Positions 9,011 through 17,315 of a DNA stretch of 64,000 nucleotides are shown here, piece after piece; within the stretch, counting starts at the first letter, position 1; every line of letters starts with the position of its first letter. The notes beneath the pieces are model-generated. The model made no database searches, had not been told where the DNA came from, and worked only from the letters and a program-made list of their open reading frames with translations. Position numbers and translations under genes: made by a program. The DNA comes from Pseudomonadota bacterium (GTDB taxonomy: Bacteria > Desulfobacterota > Binatia > Binatales > Binataceae): the NCBI GenBank assembly GCA_021325025.1, contig JAJPHZ010000041.1, positions 1 to 64,000 of the forward strand, given 5' to 3'.

Positions 9011-9697
9011 TCAGCGATGCGGCAACTGGTGGATGCCGCGGATGCGGGCGTGCTCGACCCACGAATAGCAGTCCATCGCATCGATCAGCTTGCATCCGGC
9101 GATACCCGCGGCCTGCGCGCCGACCATGTCGATCGAGTACAGGTCGCCGGCGAACAGCGAATGCTCGGGCGCCACACGCAGCGCTGCCAGGGCGATATGA
9201 AAGATGCGCGGGTCGGGCTTGGCGACGCCCACCACGTGCGAATCGATGATGACGTCGAAGTAATCGGCCAGTCCGTAGCGCTCGGCGTCGGACTGGATGT
9301 TGCCCATCGCGTTGGAAACCACGCCCAGCTTGAAGCCCGCGTCGCGGAATTGCCGCAGATGCTCGACGATGCCCGGCCGCACCACGCGCCAGAGCGACTC
9401 GGCCTGGTTGAGCGCGACGAAGCGCTGGCGGCACCAATCGATGCGGGCGGGCGGAATTCCCGCCGCCGCCATCCAAGCGCGGAAATAAAGCTCGTAGGCA
9501 CGGTCCAGGTCCAGCGGCGCGGTGTTCATCACGTACTCATCCAGCGCCTGGCGGCCGATATATTCGGCCCTTTCCAGCGCGGTCGCGTCCAGTGCGGGCT
9601 GCGCGCGCCGGAACTCCTCGGCCAGCGCATCGTAATCGAGAAAAGCCAGCGTGTTGCCGAAGTCAAACAGCAGCGCCCTGATTTCGTCCCTCGCCAT
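9011..9697 (-). CDS. HAD-superfamily hydrolase
   Basis: HAD IA-type hydrolase (228 aa). Motif I is DFGNTL with nucleophile Asp12 and Gly in place of the usual second Asp; motif II is VVSNAMGN; motif III is the Lys in GVAKPDPRIF; motif IV is FAGDLYSIDMVGAQ. The helical cap lies between residues about 18 and 95. The reading frame is open far upstream (to 10651), but everything before the ATG at 9697 is antisense to riboflavin synthase and is not part of this protein. Likely a small phosphatase or dehalogenase; substrate unknown. Confidence 0.85.
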   Translation of the reverse strand: MARDEIRALLFDFGNTLAFLDYDALAEEFRRAQPALDATALERAEYIGRQALDEYVMNTAPLDLDRAYELYFRAWMAAAGIPPARIDWCRQRFVALNQAESLWRVVRPGIVEHLRQFRDAGFKLGVVSNAMGNIQSDAERYGLADYFDVIIDSHVVGVAKPDPRIFHIALAALRVAPEHSLFAGDLYSIDMVGAQAAGIAGCKLIDAMDCYSWVEHARIRGIHQLPHR

Positions 9698-9781
9698 GGA
9701 GTTCCATCTTAAAACAGCGCGCGCCCGTCTCCAAACGCGCTGGCCCGGTCTGTCCCCAGAGCCTCGCGCAGGGACCCTTAT

Positions 9782-9811
9782 TTGCCTTGGACGGTCGGAA
9801 AAGGCTATTAT
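9782..9811 (+). promoter_or_regulatory. Candidate sigma70-type promoter for the ribE-Rrf2 genes
   Basis: TTGCCT (9782-9787) and TATTAT (9806-9811) are separated by 18 bases, in an AT-rich pocket between the divergent HAD gene and riboflavin synthase, 75 bases before the GTG start. I looked for an FMN riboswitch in the leader and found no conserved elements. Confidence 0.4.
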
Positions 9812-9886
9812 TTTATGGGATTTTATTGTTTGATTGCGCCGCGCCATGGGCGCGCGCAAGGGCGACGGGGCAAGAAGAATCGCAAC

Positions 9887-10504
9887 GTGTTTAGCGGGAT
9901 CATCGAGGACCTCGGGACGGTCAGGAGTCTTAAGCCGACGGACAAGGGCGCACTGATTACCATCGGCACGCGCCTGCCCGCCGCCCGCATCAAAGTCGGC
10001 GACTCCATCGCCTGCAACGGCGCCTGCCTGACGGTGGTGGCCAAGGGGCGCGGGACGTTGTCGATGGATGTGTCGGCGGAAACGCTGCGCCGCACCGCGC
10101 TGGGCGCTCTGAAGCCCGCCGATCCCATCAACCTGGAGCGCAGTCTTACCCTCGGTACGCTGCTCAACGGGCATCTGGTGTCCGGTCATGTCGACGGCGT
10201 AGGCCGGATCGTGGCGACCCGGCCGGAGGGGGATTCGTGCCTGTTCACCTTCGAAGTGGCGCCTGAGCAGGCCCGCTATTTGGTGGAGAAGGGCTCGGTG
10301 GCGGTCGATGGGATCAGCCTGACCGTGTTTGGCGTCAAGGGCCGCCGTTTCACCTGCGCTCTGATTCCGCATACGCTGAAGATGACGACCCTTGGCCGCA
10401 AGCGGCCCGGCGATGCGGTCAATATCGAAAGCGACCTGTTGGCCAAGTACATCGAACGATTTGTCAGCCAGCGAAATGGCGGACGCGGGGCGAAGGCGCG
10501 ATGA
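9887..10504 (+). CDS. ribE: Riboflavin synthase, alpha chain
   Basis: Catalyses dismutation of two 6,7-dimethyl-8-ribityllumazines to riboflavin. The protein (205 aa from the GTG at 9887) begins with the hallmark FSGIIEDLGTV and consists of two lumazine-binding barrels; GHLVSGHVDG marks the end of the first and VDGISLTV the second. The upstream extension to 9782 is rejected because family members begin at MFSGI. No other rib genes adjoin, so the locus is isolated. An Rrf2 regulator follows 55 nt downstream on the same strand. Confidence 0.93.
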   Translation: MFSGIIEDLGTVRSLKPTDKGALITIGTRLPAARIKVGDSIACNGACLTVVAKGRGTLSMDVSAETLRRTALGALKPADPINLERSLTLGTLLNGHLVSGHVDGVGRIVATRPEGDSCLFTFEVAPEQARYLVEKGSVAVDGISLTVFGVKGRRFTCALIPHTLKMTTLGRKRPGDAVNIESDLLAKYIERFVSQRNGGRGAKAR

Positions 10505-10559
10505 GGCTGGGTGCGGGGATCGAGGCGATCGGCGGTGACGCCATTTATGGAGGCCGGCC

Positions 10560-11033
10560 ATGAGCGTGATGCAAATTCCCCGCAAGATCGAGTACGCCCT
10601 GCGCGCCATGATCCATCTGGCGGACGTTCCCGAAGGGGTGGCCAACGGCAATCAGATCGCGGCGGCCGAGCACATTCCCAAATATTTCCTGGAAAAGGTG
10701 ATTCGCGACCTGATGCGGGCGGGACTGGTGCGCTCGCGCCGCGGACCGGGCGGCGGCTACCAGCTCGGCCGGCCTGCGGAAGCAATCTCCTTCAAGGACA
10801 TCATCGAAGCGGTCGAAGGTCCCATTAACCTCAACGTCTGCCTGGAAGGTACCAGCACCTGCAGCCTGCAGCCGCGCTGCCGCATGTTCCGCGTATGGGA
10901 GCACGGCCAGCGCGTCCTGCTCGAGGTATTCTCGCAGACCAATTTGCAGCAGATCGCCTCCTCCAAGATCCCCGTTCCGATTCTCGCCCCCCCTGCCCCG
11001 GCCGAACCGGCTGAGGCCATGCTCAAAGCCTGA
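10560..11033 (+). CDS. Rrf2-family transcriptional regulator, probable Fe-S sensor
   Basis: Winged-helix regulator of 157 aa. The DNA-binding part includes KIEYALRAMIHLA, the recognition region IPKYFLEKVIRDLMRAGLV and the wing RRGPGGGYQLGRP. Cys94, Cys101 and Cys107 are spaced C-x6-C-x5-C, close to the [2Fe-2S]-binding C-x5-C-x5-C of IscR, so an iron-sulfur, redox or NO sensor is likely. The C-terminal 25 residues are Pro/Ala-rich. No isc or suf genes adjoin; the neighbours are ribE and an N-acetylglutamate synthase-like gene. Confidence 0.85.
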   Translation: MSVMQIPRKIEYALRAMIHLADVPEGVANGNQIAAAEHIPKYFLEKVIRDLMRAGLVRSRRGPGGGYQLGRPAEAISFKDIIEAVEGPINLNVCLEGTSTCSLQPRCRMFRVWEHGQRVLLEVFSQTNLQQIASSKIPVPILAPPAPAEPAEAMLKA

Positions 11034-11063
11034 CCCTGTGCGTCGCAAAGGTGCTGAGATAGG

Positions 11064-12269
11064 GTGAGCGAGTCGCAGACCGAGCTCCGGCCGCTGGCGC
11101 CCGCCGCATCGGAGGGCGCGCAAGCGACGCGGCCGCTTAACGAAAAGGCCTTCTATCTCGAAGAATTCTACGGCAAAGGTCTGCTGTTCGCGCTGATTCC
11201 ACCGGCCGGACAGCGCCTGAGCGAACTGGATTCGCTGGCCCGCACGCTGCGCGAACTGGTGCGCAACCAGACCCGATGTATCCTGATTGCCGCCGAGGAC
11301 GTGCTGCCGCGCGTGCTGCGCCGGATGGGCCGTCTCGCGCCGCGTCAGCCGCCGCCGATCTTCGACCCTACCCGCGGTCTGCGTACTCGCCCCTATCCGC
11401 CCGATTCCGCGGTCACACAGATTTGGCGGATGCTGCGCGCGGGACGGATCGCCGTGGCCGGCGCGCGCACCACCGACGCCGAGGACCTGACCGTGTTCGC
11501 CCAGGAGCTGGCCAGCCGGCTGGATGTCTTCAAGCTGGTCCTGCTCGACCGTCAGGGCGGGCTGACGGAGCCCGACGGGCGGCGCGATTCCTTCGTCCAG
11601 ATCCGTCAGATCGGCGGCCTGGCGCGCCGCGAGCGCTCCAAGCTGCGCCGCGTGATCCTGCGCGCCGCCCGCCGCGCCCTGGAAGACGGCGTCAATTCGG
11701 TCAACCTGACTGCGCCGCGCAGTGTTTACGAGGAACTGTTCAGCTTCGTCGGCACCGGCACGCTGTTTACCAAGGCCGCCTACGGTTCGGTCAAATCCAT
11801 CGCGCTGGAGGATTTTGAGGAAGCCGAAGCGATGATCAAGCGCGGCCAGAATGAAGGGCTGCTGTTGACGCGGACCGACGAGGAAATCGACCGGCTGCTG
11901 CCCTCCTGCTTCGGCTACCGCGTGGCCGACGAACATCTGGCGGGCATTTGCTCGCTGCTGACCGAGCCCTATCATCGCGAACGCGCCGGGGAGCTGACCG
12001 CGCTCTACACCTTGACGCGCTTTCAGGGCGAGGGCGTGGGGGCGGAACTGGTGCGCGAAGTGCTCAAGGAGGCGCGGGCGCGCAAGCTGCGCTACGTGTT
12101 CGCCTGCACCAGCGAGGAGCACGCCGCGCGCTTTTTCAAGCGGCTGAAGTTCCGCAAGGTGGGACCCGCCGATGTACCGGCCGCCAAATGGCGCGACTAT
12201 AACCGCGAGCGCATCAAGCGCCTGTCCATCTTCCGCGTCGATCTGAACACCCCCGCGCGGGTGCGCTGA
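11064..12269 (+). CDS. N-acetylglutamate synthase-like protein (amino-acid-kinase-like domain plus GNAT)
   Basis: Protein of 401 aa. Residues about 25-230 resemble the amino acid kinase fold of ArgA-type synthases (SVNLTAPRSVYEELFSFVGTG), but without clear ATP-binding glycines. Residues about 245-390 are a GNAT acetyltransferase with acetyl-CoA motif FQGEGVGAELV (320-330) and C-terminal FACTSEEHAARFFKRLKF. This order matches N-acetylglutamate synthase, first step of arginine synthesis. The GTG start follows GAGATAGG. It lies 30 nt after the Rrf2 gene. A divergent kinase-like part leaves some doubt about the exact substrate. Confidence 0.75.
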   Translation: MSESQTELRPLAPAASEGAQATRPLNEKAFYLEEFYGKGLLFALIPPAGQRLSELDSLARTLRELVRNQTRCILIAAEDVLPRVLRRMGRLAPRQPPPIFDPTRGLRTRPYPPDSAVTQIWRMLRAGRIAVAGARTTDAEDLTVFAQELASRLDVFKLVLLDRQGGLTEPDGRRDSFVQIRQIGGLARRERSKLRRVILRAARRALEDGVNSVNLTAPRSVYEELFSFVGTGTLFTKAAYGSVKSIALEDFEEAEAMIKRGQNEGLLLTRTDEEIDRLLPSCFGYRVADEHLAGICSLLTEPYHRERAGELTALYTLTRFQGEGVGAELVREVLKEARARKLRYVFACTSEEHAARFFKRLKFRKVGPADVPAAKWRDYNRERIKRLSIFRVDLNTPARVR

Positions 12270-12297
12270 CGGCGCGCGCGGTGCGGCAAAGACGACC

Positions 12298-13986
12298 TTG
12301 AATCCTTCAAACCACAGCCACGCAAATCGGGCTGCCGGATTTACGGGCGTCGCACGATGGCTTGTCGCGGGTGCGATTGCGGCGGCAGCGCTGGCGCTGA
12401 CGCTTAACCGTCTGGGCGCCGCCGACATATGCAGCAACGACGAGGCGGTCGAAGGGCTGTTCGTGCAGCAGATGGTGGAGCACGGCGGAGGACTGTTTCC
12501 GCCCGCCGGCTGGCGGCGGGTCATGTTCAAACCGCCGCTGTTTCATTTGACCGCGCTCGGCATCGATCGCCTGCTTGGAATCCACAAGGTAACGGCATTT
12601 AATCTGCGCCTTGCGGCCGCGCTGTATGCCACCGCCAGTGTTGTACTTTTAGTTTATTTTACCTACAAGATTTACGGGCCGCGCGCCGCGCCGCTGGCAG
12701 GACTCGCGCTGCTGGGCTCCTATCAATACATCAACCAGGCCCGTTTCGGCCGCGTCGACATGACGCTTGCGTTTTGCGAAGCGGCGGCGCTGGTCAGTTT
12801 TGTCTTTTGGCTGCGCGATTTGCGCGCCCGCAACGAAGCGAACGCCGCGGCCTGGCGCTACTTGTTCGCGCTGGCGCTGGGATTGGGAGTGCTGGCCAAG
12901 GGGCCGGTAGGGGCGATACTACCGCTGCTCGCGGCGGCGGTCTTCTTGGTGGTCAATCGCGATTGGGACGCGGCGCAACGGCTTTTCTCGCCCGGCTCGG
13001 CCGCCGTGGCCATCGCGCTGGCGTCGAGTTGGTATGCCGCCTGCTTTGCCGCCGGACGCCACGATGTTGTGCGTTTGCAGCTCGGCAGCGAGAACTTCGG
13101 CCGCTTTTTTGGCGCGCTGGGCGCGATGCCGCCGTGGTATTACTTGACGCCGCTGCTGCTCAACTCGGCGCCGCTCAGCCTGCTGGCGCCGATTGCGGCC
13201 GCCAGCGCGGTGGCGGGCGGCGCGCGCCGGCGCGCTAATTCCGAGTTCGCGCTGGACGCGGCCCGGTTCCTGGCGATCTTCTGGATCGCCACCGTGGTGT
13301 TCTTTACGCTGGCCGCCTACAAGCGCCGCAACTATCTGCTTCCGCTATGGCCGGCCAATGCCGCGCTGCTCGCATGGTGGATCGAATACCGCATCGCCCC
13401 GCGATGGCGCATCGCGCGGCCGGCGTTCATTGCGCTGTGCGCGGTGCTGATGGCTGTCAACTTGTTGATAGTTCCCTACCGGGAGGAAAAGAGCTGCGGT
13501 GCGGGTTCGTTTCGCGCCGCCGCGGCGGACATCAACCGCATCGTGGGCGCCGGCGAGCCGCTCTTTATCTACGGGATGGGCGATCCGGCGGCGCTGCTGT
13601 TTTATCTCGATCGCAGCGCGCCGCTTATCCACGGAGAGTTGGCCGACGCGCCGCCGGGCTATGTCATCGTTCCGGCCGCGGTATGGAAAGTCAGGCGCGA
13701 TGAGGCATTAGGCCTGGAGCCGGTACTGGGACCCACATCAGGAGAGGAACCGTTGATCCTGCTACGCCACGGCAAGGCTTACGCCCTTGCTCCGTGCGCA
13801 AACATTTGGGCAGCACGTACCCACTCCTACAAAGGTGGCGGCGGTGGTGGAGGCGGGGGTGGCGGTGGCGGTGCGGCAGCGCCGGGACCCGCACCGGGGA
13901 AGCTCTTGCGACCGCCGCCCATTCCGGCCAATCCGATCGGGCCCGGCGGGAGCGGCGGCTGCGTTCCCAGGATCACAGTCTCATAG
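12298..13986 (+). CDS. GT-C fold glycosyltransferase (ArnT/PMT-like), with poly-Gly C-terminal tail
   Basis: Integral membrane glycosyltransferase (562 aa as read) using a polyprenyl-phosphate sugar donor. SNDEAVEG near residue 46 carries the acidic pair of the GT-C active site, KPPLFHL follows near residue 78, and about ten hydrophobic helices follow to residue 385. A small extracytoplasmic domain (IYGMGDPAALLFYLDRS) ends near residue 500. The last 50 residues, with 13 consecutive Gly, are read from the opposite strand of a FecR gene and are probably an unconserved run-on. The start is a TTG 28 nt after the previous gene; the true start is uncertain. Confidence 0.8.
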   Translation: MNPSNHSHANRAAGFTGVARWLVAGAIAAAALALTLNRLGAADICSNDEAVEGLFVQQMVEHGGGLFPPAGWRRVMFKPPLFHLTALGIDRLLGIHKVTAFNLRLAAALYATASVVLLVYFTYKIYGPRAAPLAGLALLGSYQYINQARFGRVDMTLAFCEAAALVSFVFWLRDLRARNEANAAAWRYLFALALGLGVLAKGPVGAILPLLAAAVFLVVNRDWDAAQRLFSPGSAAVAIALASSWYAACFAAGRHDVVRLQLGSENFGRFFGALGAMPPWYYLTPLLLNSAPLSLLAPIAAASAVAGGARRRANSEFALDAARFLAIFWIATVVFFTLAAYKRRNYLLPLWPANAALLAWWIEYRIAPRWRIARPAFIALCAVLMAVNLLIVPYREEKSCGAGSFRAAAADINRIVGAGEPLFIYGMGDPAALLFYLDRSAPLIHGELADAPPGYVIVPAAVWKVRRDEALGLEPVLGPTSGEEPLILLRHGKAYALAPCANIWAARTHSYKGGGGGGGGGGGGGAAAPGPAPGKLLRPPPIPANPIGPGGSGGCVPRITVS

Positions 13987-14552
13987 CCGGCGCTGACCTC
14001 GACGATTTGATTCGGTGCGCTGCGATTGGACGCCGCCACCGTCCCTTCCATCACCGCGACTTCGGTTGACGGCCCGTTGTATACCGCCGAAGTGTCAGCG
14101 TATTTGACCTTGAACCGCGTGCCCCTGACGGCGAGGAATGCGTTGGGGGTCTGCACCGTGAAATCCGCCGCCGACCCCCGCAACCCTCTGGCCACCAGTG
14201 CGATCAGGCGCCCGCCCAACAGGCTGACACGCGTCTTGCCCGCACTGAGCACGTGCTCGTCGATCACCAGCGTGCTGTTTTCGCTCAGTTGCACCGAGCT
14301 GTGGTCGTCAAACGTGACCGTCGCCGACGAATCGGCGCCGGTGGCAAGCTTGTCCGCCAACTCGATCGCCATCCCAAGCGCGCCCGGCAGGGTGCGGCCT
14401 GCGCGCGTCACCTGCGGCGTGCCGGCAACTTGCGAGATGCGCCCGACGGCGGATTGCGCCAAAGCGTTGGCCCACAGCGCAAACACGACAGCCAGCGCGG
14501 CTGCCAACGATACGCCCCGGACGCGGGTGCAAGGCTTGATGCGATCGCCCAC
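13827..14552 (-). CDS. Secreted FecR-domain protein with poly-Pro tail
   Basis: Protein of 241 aa. Residues 1-33 form a signal peptide ending ANALAQ. Residues about 37-195 are a FecR domain: VGRISQVAGTPQVTRAG, SSATVTFDDHSSVQLSENS and FLAVRGTRFKV. The tail is Gly/Pro-rich and ends in about 13 prolines. Stand-alone FecR proteins of this type are usually periplasmic, outside the FecA-FecI signalling role. The GTG start is 12 nt after the parB stop on the same strand, so it may be read from the mnmG-rsmG-parAB transcript. Its last 160 nt overlap the glycosyltransferase gene tail to tail. Confidence 0.8.
   Translation of the reverse strand: MGDRIKPCTRVRGVSLAAALAVVFALWANALAQSAVGRISQVAGTPQVTRAGRTLPGALGMAIELADKLATGADSSATVTFDDHSSVQLSENSTLVIDEHVLSAGKTRVSLLGGRLIALVARGLRGSAADFTVQTPNAFLAVRGTRFKVKYADTSAVYNGPSTEVAVMEGTVAASNRSAPNQIVEVSAGYETVILGTQPPLPPGPIGLAGMGGGRKSFPGAGPGAAAPPPPPPPPPPPPPL
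13834..13872. repeat. GGN triplet-like repeat coding on both strands
   Basis: Thirty-nine bases made almost only of GGT, GGC, GGA and GGG. The plus strand reads 13 Gly codons at the end of the glycosyltransferase; the minus strand, in a shifted phase, reads about 13 Pro codons at the end of the FecR protein. Such tracts are prone to slippage. Confidence 0.85.
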
Positions 14553-14564
14553 TTGCGGCCCAGT

Positions 14565-15473
14565 TTATGGCGTGGCGACGCGGGTGTGGCCGTTGGACTG
14601 ATTGGTGAGCATCGCAGCCAGACCGGTCAGATCGTCGTCGTTATAGAATTCGATCTCGACGCGCCCGGGCGCTTTGCCGCGGCCGCGCACCACCCGCACT
14701 TTGCGCTTGAGCGCGCGCTGCAGGCCTTCGACCAGCGCCTGCAGATGGACGTCGGCGCGGGAAGCCGACGCCGGCCGTATCCGCACCTGGCGCTGACGCG
14801 ACAACTCCTCCGCGCCGCGTGCCGAAATCCCGCGCGCAGCGATTTCTCGCGCGGCCGAAACCTGTGCGGCGGCGGTATCCAGTGACAGCAGCGGGCGAGC
14901 CTGGCCGGCCGTCAGCTCGCCGCGCTCGATCATCTGCAAAACCGCCTCCGGTAGCTCCAGCATCCGGATCGCGTTGCTGACGTAGGGGCGGCTCTTGCCG
15001 ATGCGCTGCGCTATTTGCTCGTGGCTTAGCGCGAACTCACGCGCCAGGCGCGCCAGCGCGCGTGCCTCGTCGGCGGCGTTGAGGTCCTCGCGCGCGATAT
15101 TTTCCACCAGCGACACCTCCAGCGCCGTGCGGTCGTCGAAGTCGCGCACCACAACCGGCACCGTTTCCAGGCCAGCTTCGCGGGCAGCGCGCAGCCGCCG
15201 CTCGCCCGCGATCAGCTCGTAGAGCGGCCCGCCCAGGTCCTGCTCCGGCAGCGACCTGACAACCAGCGGCTCGATAACGCCCTGGGCGCGAATCGCCTCA
15301 GCGAGTTCGTGCAGCCGTTGTGCATCGAAGTGGCGGCGCGGCTGAAATGGCGAGGGGACGATGCGCTTTATCGGCACCTCGACCGGATGCGACGGCGCCG
15401 CGTCGGCCGTTTGCTCGTCCGCCACCCCCGCAATCAAAGCTCCCAGCCCCCGCCCCAGCGGCTTACGCGTCAT
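14565..15473 (-). CDS. parB: ParB/Spo0J chromosome-partitioning protein
   Basis: CTP-dependent DNA clamp that loads at parS sites and, with ParA, segregates origins. In its 302 aa are the N-terminal ParA-interacting RGLGALIAG, the CTP-binding region with PFQPRRHFD and AGERRLRAAREAG, and a helix-turn-helix HEQIAQRIGKSRPYVSNAIRMLELP-type segment near residue 160. The C-terminal dimerisation domain includes KRKVRVVRGRGKAPGRVEIEFY. It lies 59 nt downstream of parA on the same strand, with two parS-like sites 1.8 kb upstream. Confidence 0.95.
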   Translation of the reverse strand: MTRKPLGRGLGALIAGVADEQTADAAPSHPVEVPIKRIVPSPFQPRRHFDAQRLHELAEAIRAQGVIEPLVVRSLPEQDLGGPLYELIAGERRLRAAREAGLETVPVVVRDFDDRTALEVSLVENIAREDLNAADEARALARLAREFALSHEQIAQRIGKSRPYVSNAIRMLELPEAVLQMIERGELTAGQARPLLSLDTAAAQVSAAREIAARGISARGAEELSRQRQVRIRPASASRADVHLQALVEGLQRALKRKVRVVRGRGKAPGRVEIEFYNDDDLTGLAAMLTNQSNGHTRVATP

Positions 15474-15532
15474 GATCGTCCTCCATTGGGTTGCAAACTC
15501 CCAGGCAAATACGCGAAGTTACTTAAAGCTAT

Positions 15533-16357
15533 TTATTCGCGCTCGTTGCCCTCTTTTTGCGCATCGTGCCCAGCGCTGAGCCCGCTCCGTTGCACCAACT
15601 CCCGGGCCAAGGCGCGGTAACTGTGCGCGCCCGCCGACTTGCCGTCGTACTCCAGGACCGACAGGCCATGGCTGGGACTCTCCGACAACCGTACGCTGCG
15701 CGGAATCACGCTGGCGAACACCTGGGCGCCGAAATGCTCGCGCACCTCGCGCGCCACCTCGTGGCTGAGCCGATTGCGTCCGTCGAACATGGTCAGAACC
15801 AATCCCTCCAGCTTCAGCCCGGGATTGAGCGCGCTGTTGATGCGCCGGATCGTACCCACCAGCGAACTCAGGCCTTCCAGCGCGTAATATTCGCATTGCA
15901 TCGGCACCAGCACCGATTGCGCCGCCACCAGCGCGTTGAGTGTGAGCAAACCGAGCGAGGGCGGCGTATCTATTAAAACATAGTTATAGTTCTGCGCCGC
16001 CGAACTTAGCGTGGCGGCCAAGACGCGCTCGCGCCCCTCCATCGTGGCCAGCTCGACCTCGGCGCCAACCAAATCGGTGCCGGAGGGGGCGAGAAACAGG
16101 AAATGACGCACCGGGCGGACCACATCGATAAGCTGAGCCTGGCCGATGAGGACATCGTACATGGTGCGGGAGTGGGCGATTTTGGGTCCGCTTAGCTCGC
16201 GCCGCGAATCTACGCCCGAGGTGGCGTTGCCCTGCGGGTCGAGGTCAACCAGCAACACCCGCAACTTGAGATCGGCCAGAGCGACGGCGAGATTTATAGC
16301 GGTGGTGGTTTTACCCACGCCGCCCTTTTGGTTGGCAATTGCAACTACACGTCCCAC
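15533..16357 (-). CDS. parA: ParA/Soj chromosome-partitioning ATPase
   Basis: Walker-type ATPase (274 aa) working with ParB. The deviant Walker A motif KGGVGKTT lies in the first 20 residues, followed by VDLDPQGNATSG and the Walker B-like VLIDTPPSLGLLT. The GTG at 16357 is chosen because GGGAGG precedes it by about 8 nt and the protein then begins at the usual position before the P-loop; an upstream ATG at 16405 would add 16 unconserved residues. Operon order rsmG-parA-parB is as in many bacteria. Confidence 0.95.
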   Translation of the reverse strand: MGRVVAIANQKGGVGKTTTAINLAVALADLKLRVLLVDLDPQGNATSGVDSRRELSGPKIAHSRTMYDVLIGQAQLIDVVRPVRHFLFLAPSGTDLVGAEVELATMEGRERVLAATLSSAAQNYNYVLIDTPPSLGLLTLNALVAAQSVLVPMQCEYYALEGLSSLVGTIRRINSALNPGLKLEGLVLTMFDGRNRLSHEVAREVREHFGAQVFASVIPRSVRLSESPSHGLSVLEYDGKSAGAHSYRALARELVQRSGLSAGHDAQKEGNERE

Positions 16358-16481
16358 ATCCAACCTCCCACCAGCCCAAAAGAGCGGTGCATCAGGCCAC
16401 CGCATCGCTTCGTTTCAAGTTTACGCCGCAACGCTATCCAGAATCAAAGCCGGGGCCAAGCGTTGGCAGAAAACGTTGCAA

Positions 16482-17279
16482 TCAATGGGCTTTTTTCCCG
16501 GCCCGCCAGATCACGAGTACGCGTTTGACGGTGTCAGCGCCGCGGTGGAGCGAATAGTTATAGCGGCGATAGTTGACCAGGCCGGCCATATTTGCGGCCT
16601 TGAGTTCAAGGCGCTGCGAGGGATTGGCATAGAGGATCGCCAGACCATCGGACGTCAGGGCACTTGCGGCAATAGCGTAAAAGTCGGCGACCGGACCCGA
16701 TGCGCGGGACAGGACCGCATCGAAGCGTGAGGTCGCAAGTGTGGTGGTCGCCAAGCGAGCGGCCAGGATCTCAACGTTGTCCAGCGCTATCTCGGCGGCC
16801 GCAACTTTAAGGAAGCTGGCGCGCTTGTGACGCGCTTCGGCCAGGCTGAAATAAGCCGGACAGGCGCTGGCCAGGACCAGGCCGGGGAAGCCTGCACCGG
16901 CGCCCACGTCCAAAATGTGCTTACCGGCGGAGAAGGCGCTTGAGAGTGCCGCGAGCGTATCAGAACCCTCGTCCTCTTCCACTACCGATTGTCGGCGAAG
17001 GGACGGAGCTGCGGTCGTCTGGCTGCGGACAGAGCGTTGATGCTCGATTGCCAGCGCCAGGGGCATCAGGCTGTCGGCGATGTGGAAGGCGGTTTCGGCG
17101 GGATCTTGTGGGCGAGCAGTGAGATTGATTTTCGCTCCCCACAGAGCCAGCGCGGAACCGAAGATTTCCATCCGATGGATGAACGGTTCGGTCAGGAGCG
17201 GAGCCAACACCGGATTTGAACGATATGCTCCCAGTGCGACCCGCACCTGGGAGCCGATGTCGCTGTGTTCGTCCGTCAC
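16482..17279 (-). CDS. rsmG: 16S rRNA (guanine-527-N7)-methyltransferase
   Basis: SAM-dependent methyltransferase (265 aa) acting on G527 of 16S rRNA. The SAM site ILDVGAGAGFPGLVLA and the KINLTAR segment near the N-terminus are diagnostic. A Ser/Glu-rich insertion of about 35 residues lies before the SAM motif, so the protein is longer than the usual 210-240 aa. The GTG start is 14 nt from the first parS-like site. The genes mnmG, rsmG, parA and parB follow in one direction. Confidence 0.93.
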   Translation of the reverse strand: MTDEHSDIGSQVRVALGAYRSNPVLAPLLTEPFIHRMEIFGSALALWGAKINLTARPQDPAETAFHIADSLMPLALAIEHQRSVRSQTTAAPSLRRQSVVEEDEGSDTLAALSSAFSAGKHILDVGAGAGFPGLVLASACPAYFSLAEARHKRASFLKVAAAEIALDNVEILAARLATTTLATSRFDAVLSRASGPVADFYAIAASALTSDGLAILYANPSQRLELKAANMAGLVNYRRYNYSLHRGADTVKRVLVIWRAGKKAH

Positions 17280-17292
17280 TTGGGACCAAGGC

Positions 17293-17306
17293 GTTTCACA
17301 TGAAAC
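17293..17306. promoter_or_regulatory. parS: parS-like ParB-binding site 1
   Basis: GTTTCACATGAAAC is the 14-base core of the parS palindrome (TGTTTCACGTGAAACA) with one central change. It sits in the 60-nt gap between mnmG and rsmG, 23 bases centre to centre from a second site. Confidence 0.85.
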
Positions 17307-17315
17307 GGGACTTCC

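Noticed and set aside
9700-9886. FMN riboswitch upstream of riboflavin synthase
   Set aside because: The leader is short and none of the conserved RFN-element sequence blocks are seen.
9698-10651. Upstream extension of the HAD hydrolase frame
   Set aside because: The extension is antisense to riboflavin synthase; the HAD motif I starts right after the ATG at 9697.
10545-12530. Minus-strand 661-residue open frame
   Set aside because: It is antisense to the Rrf2 and N-acetylglutamate synthase genes, has low-complexity composition and no family motifs; the plus-strand genes have clear motifs.
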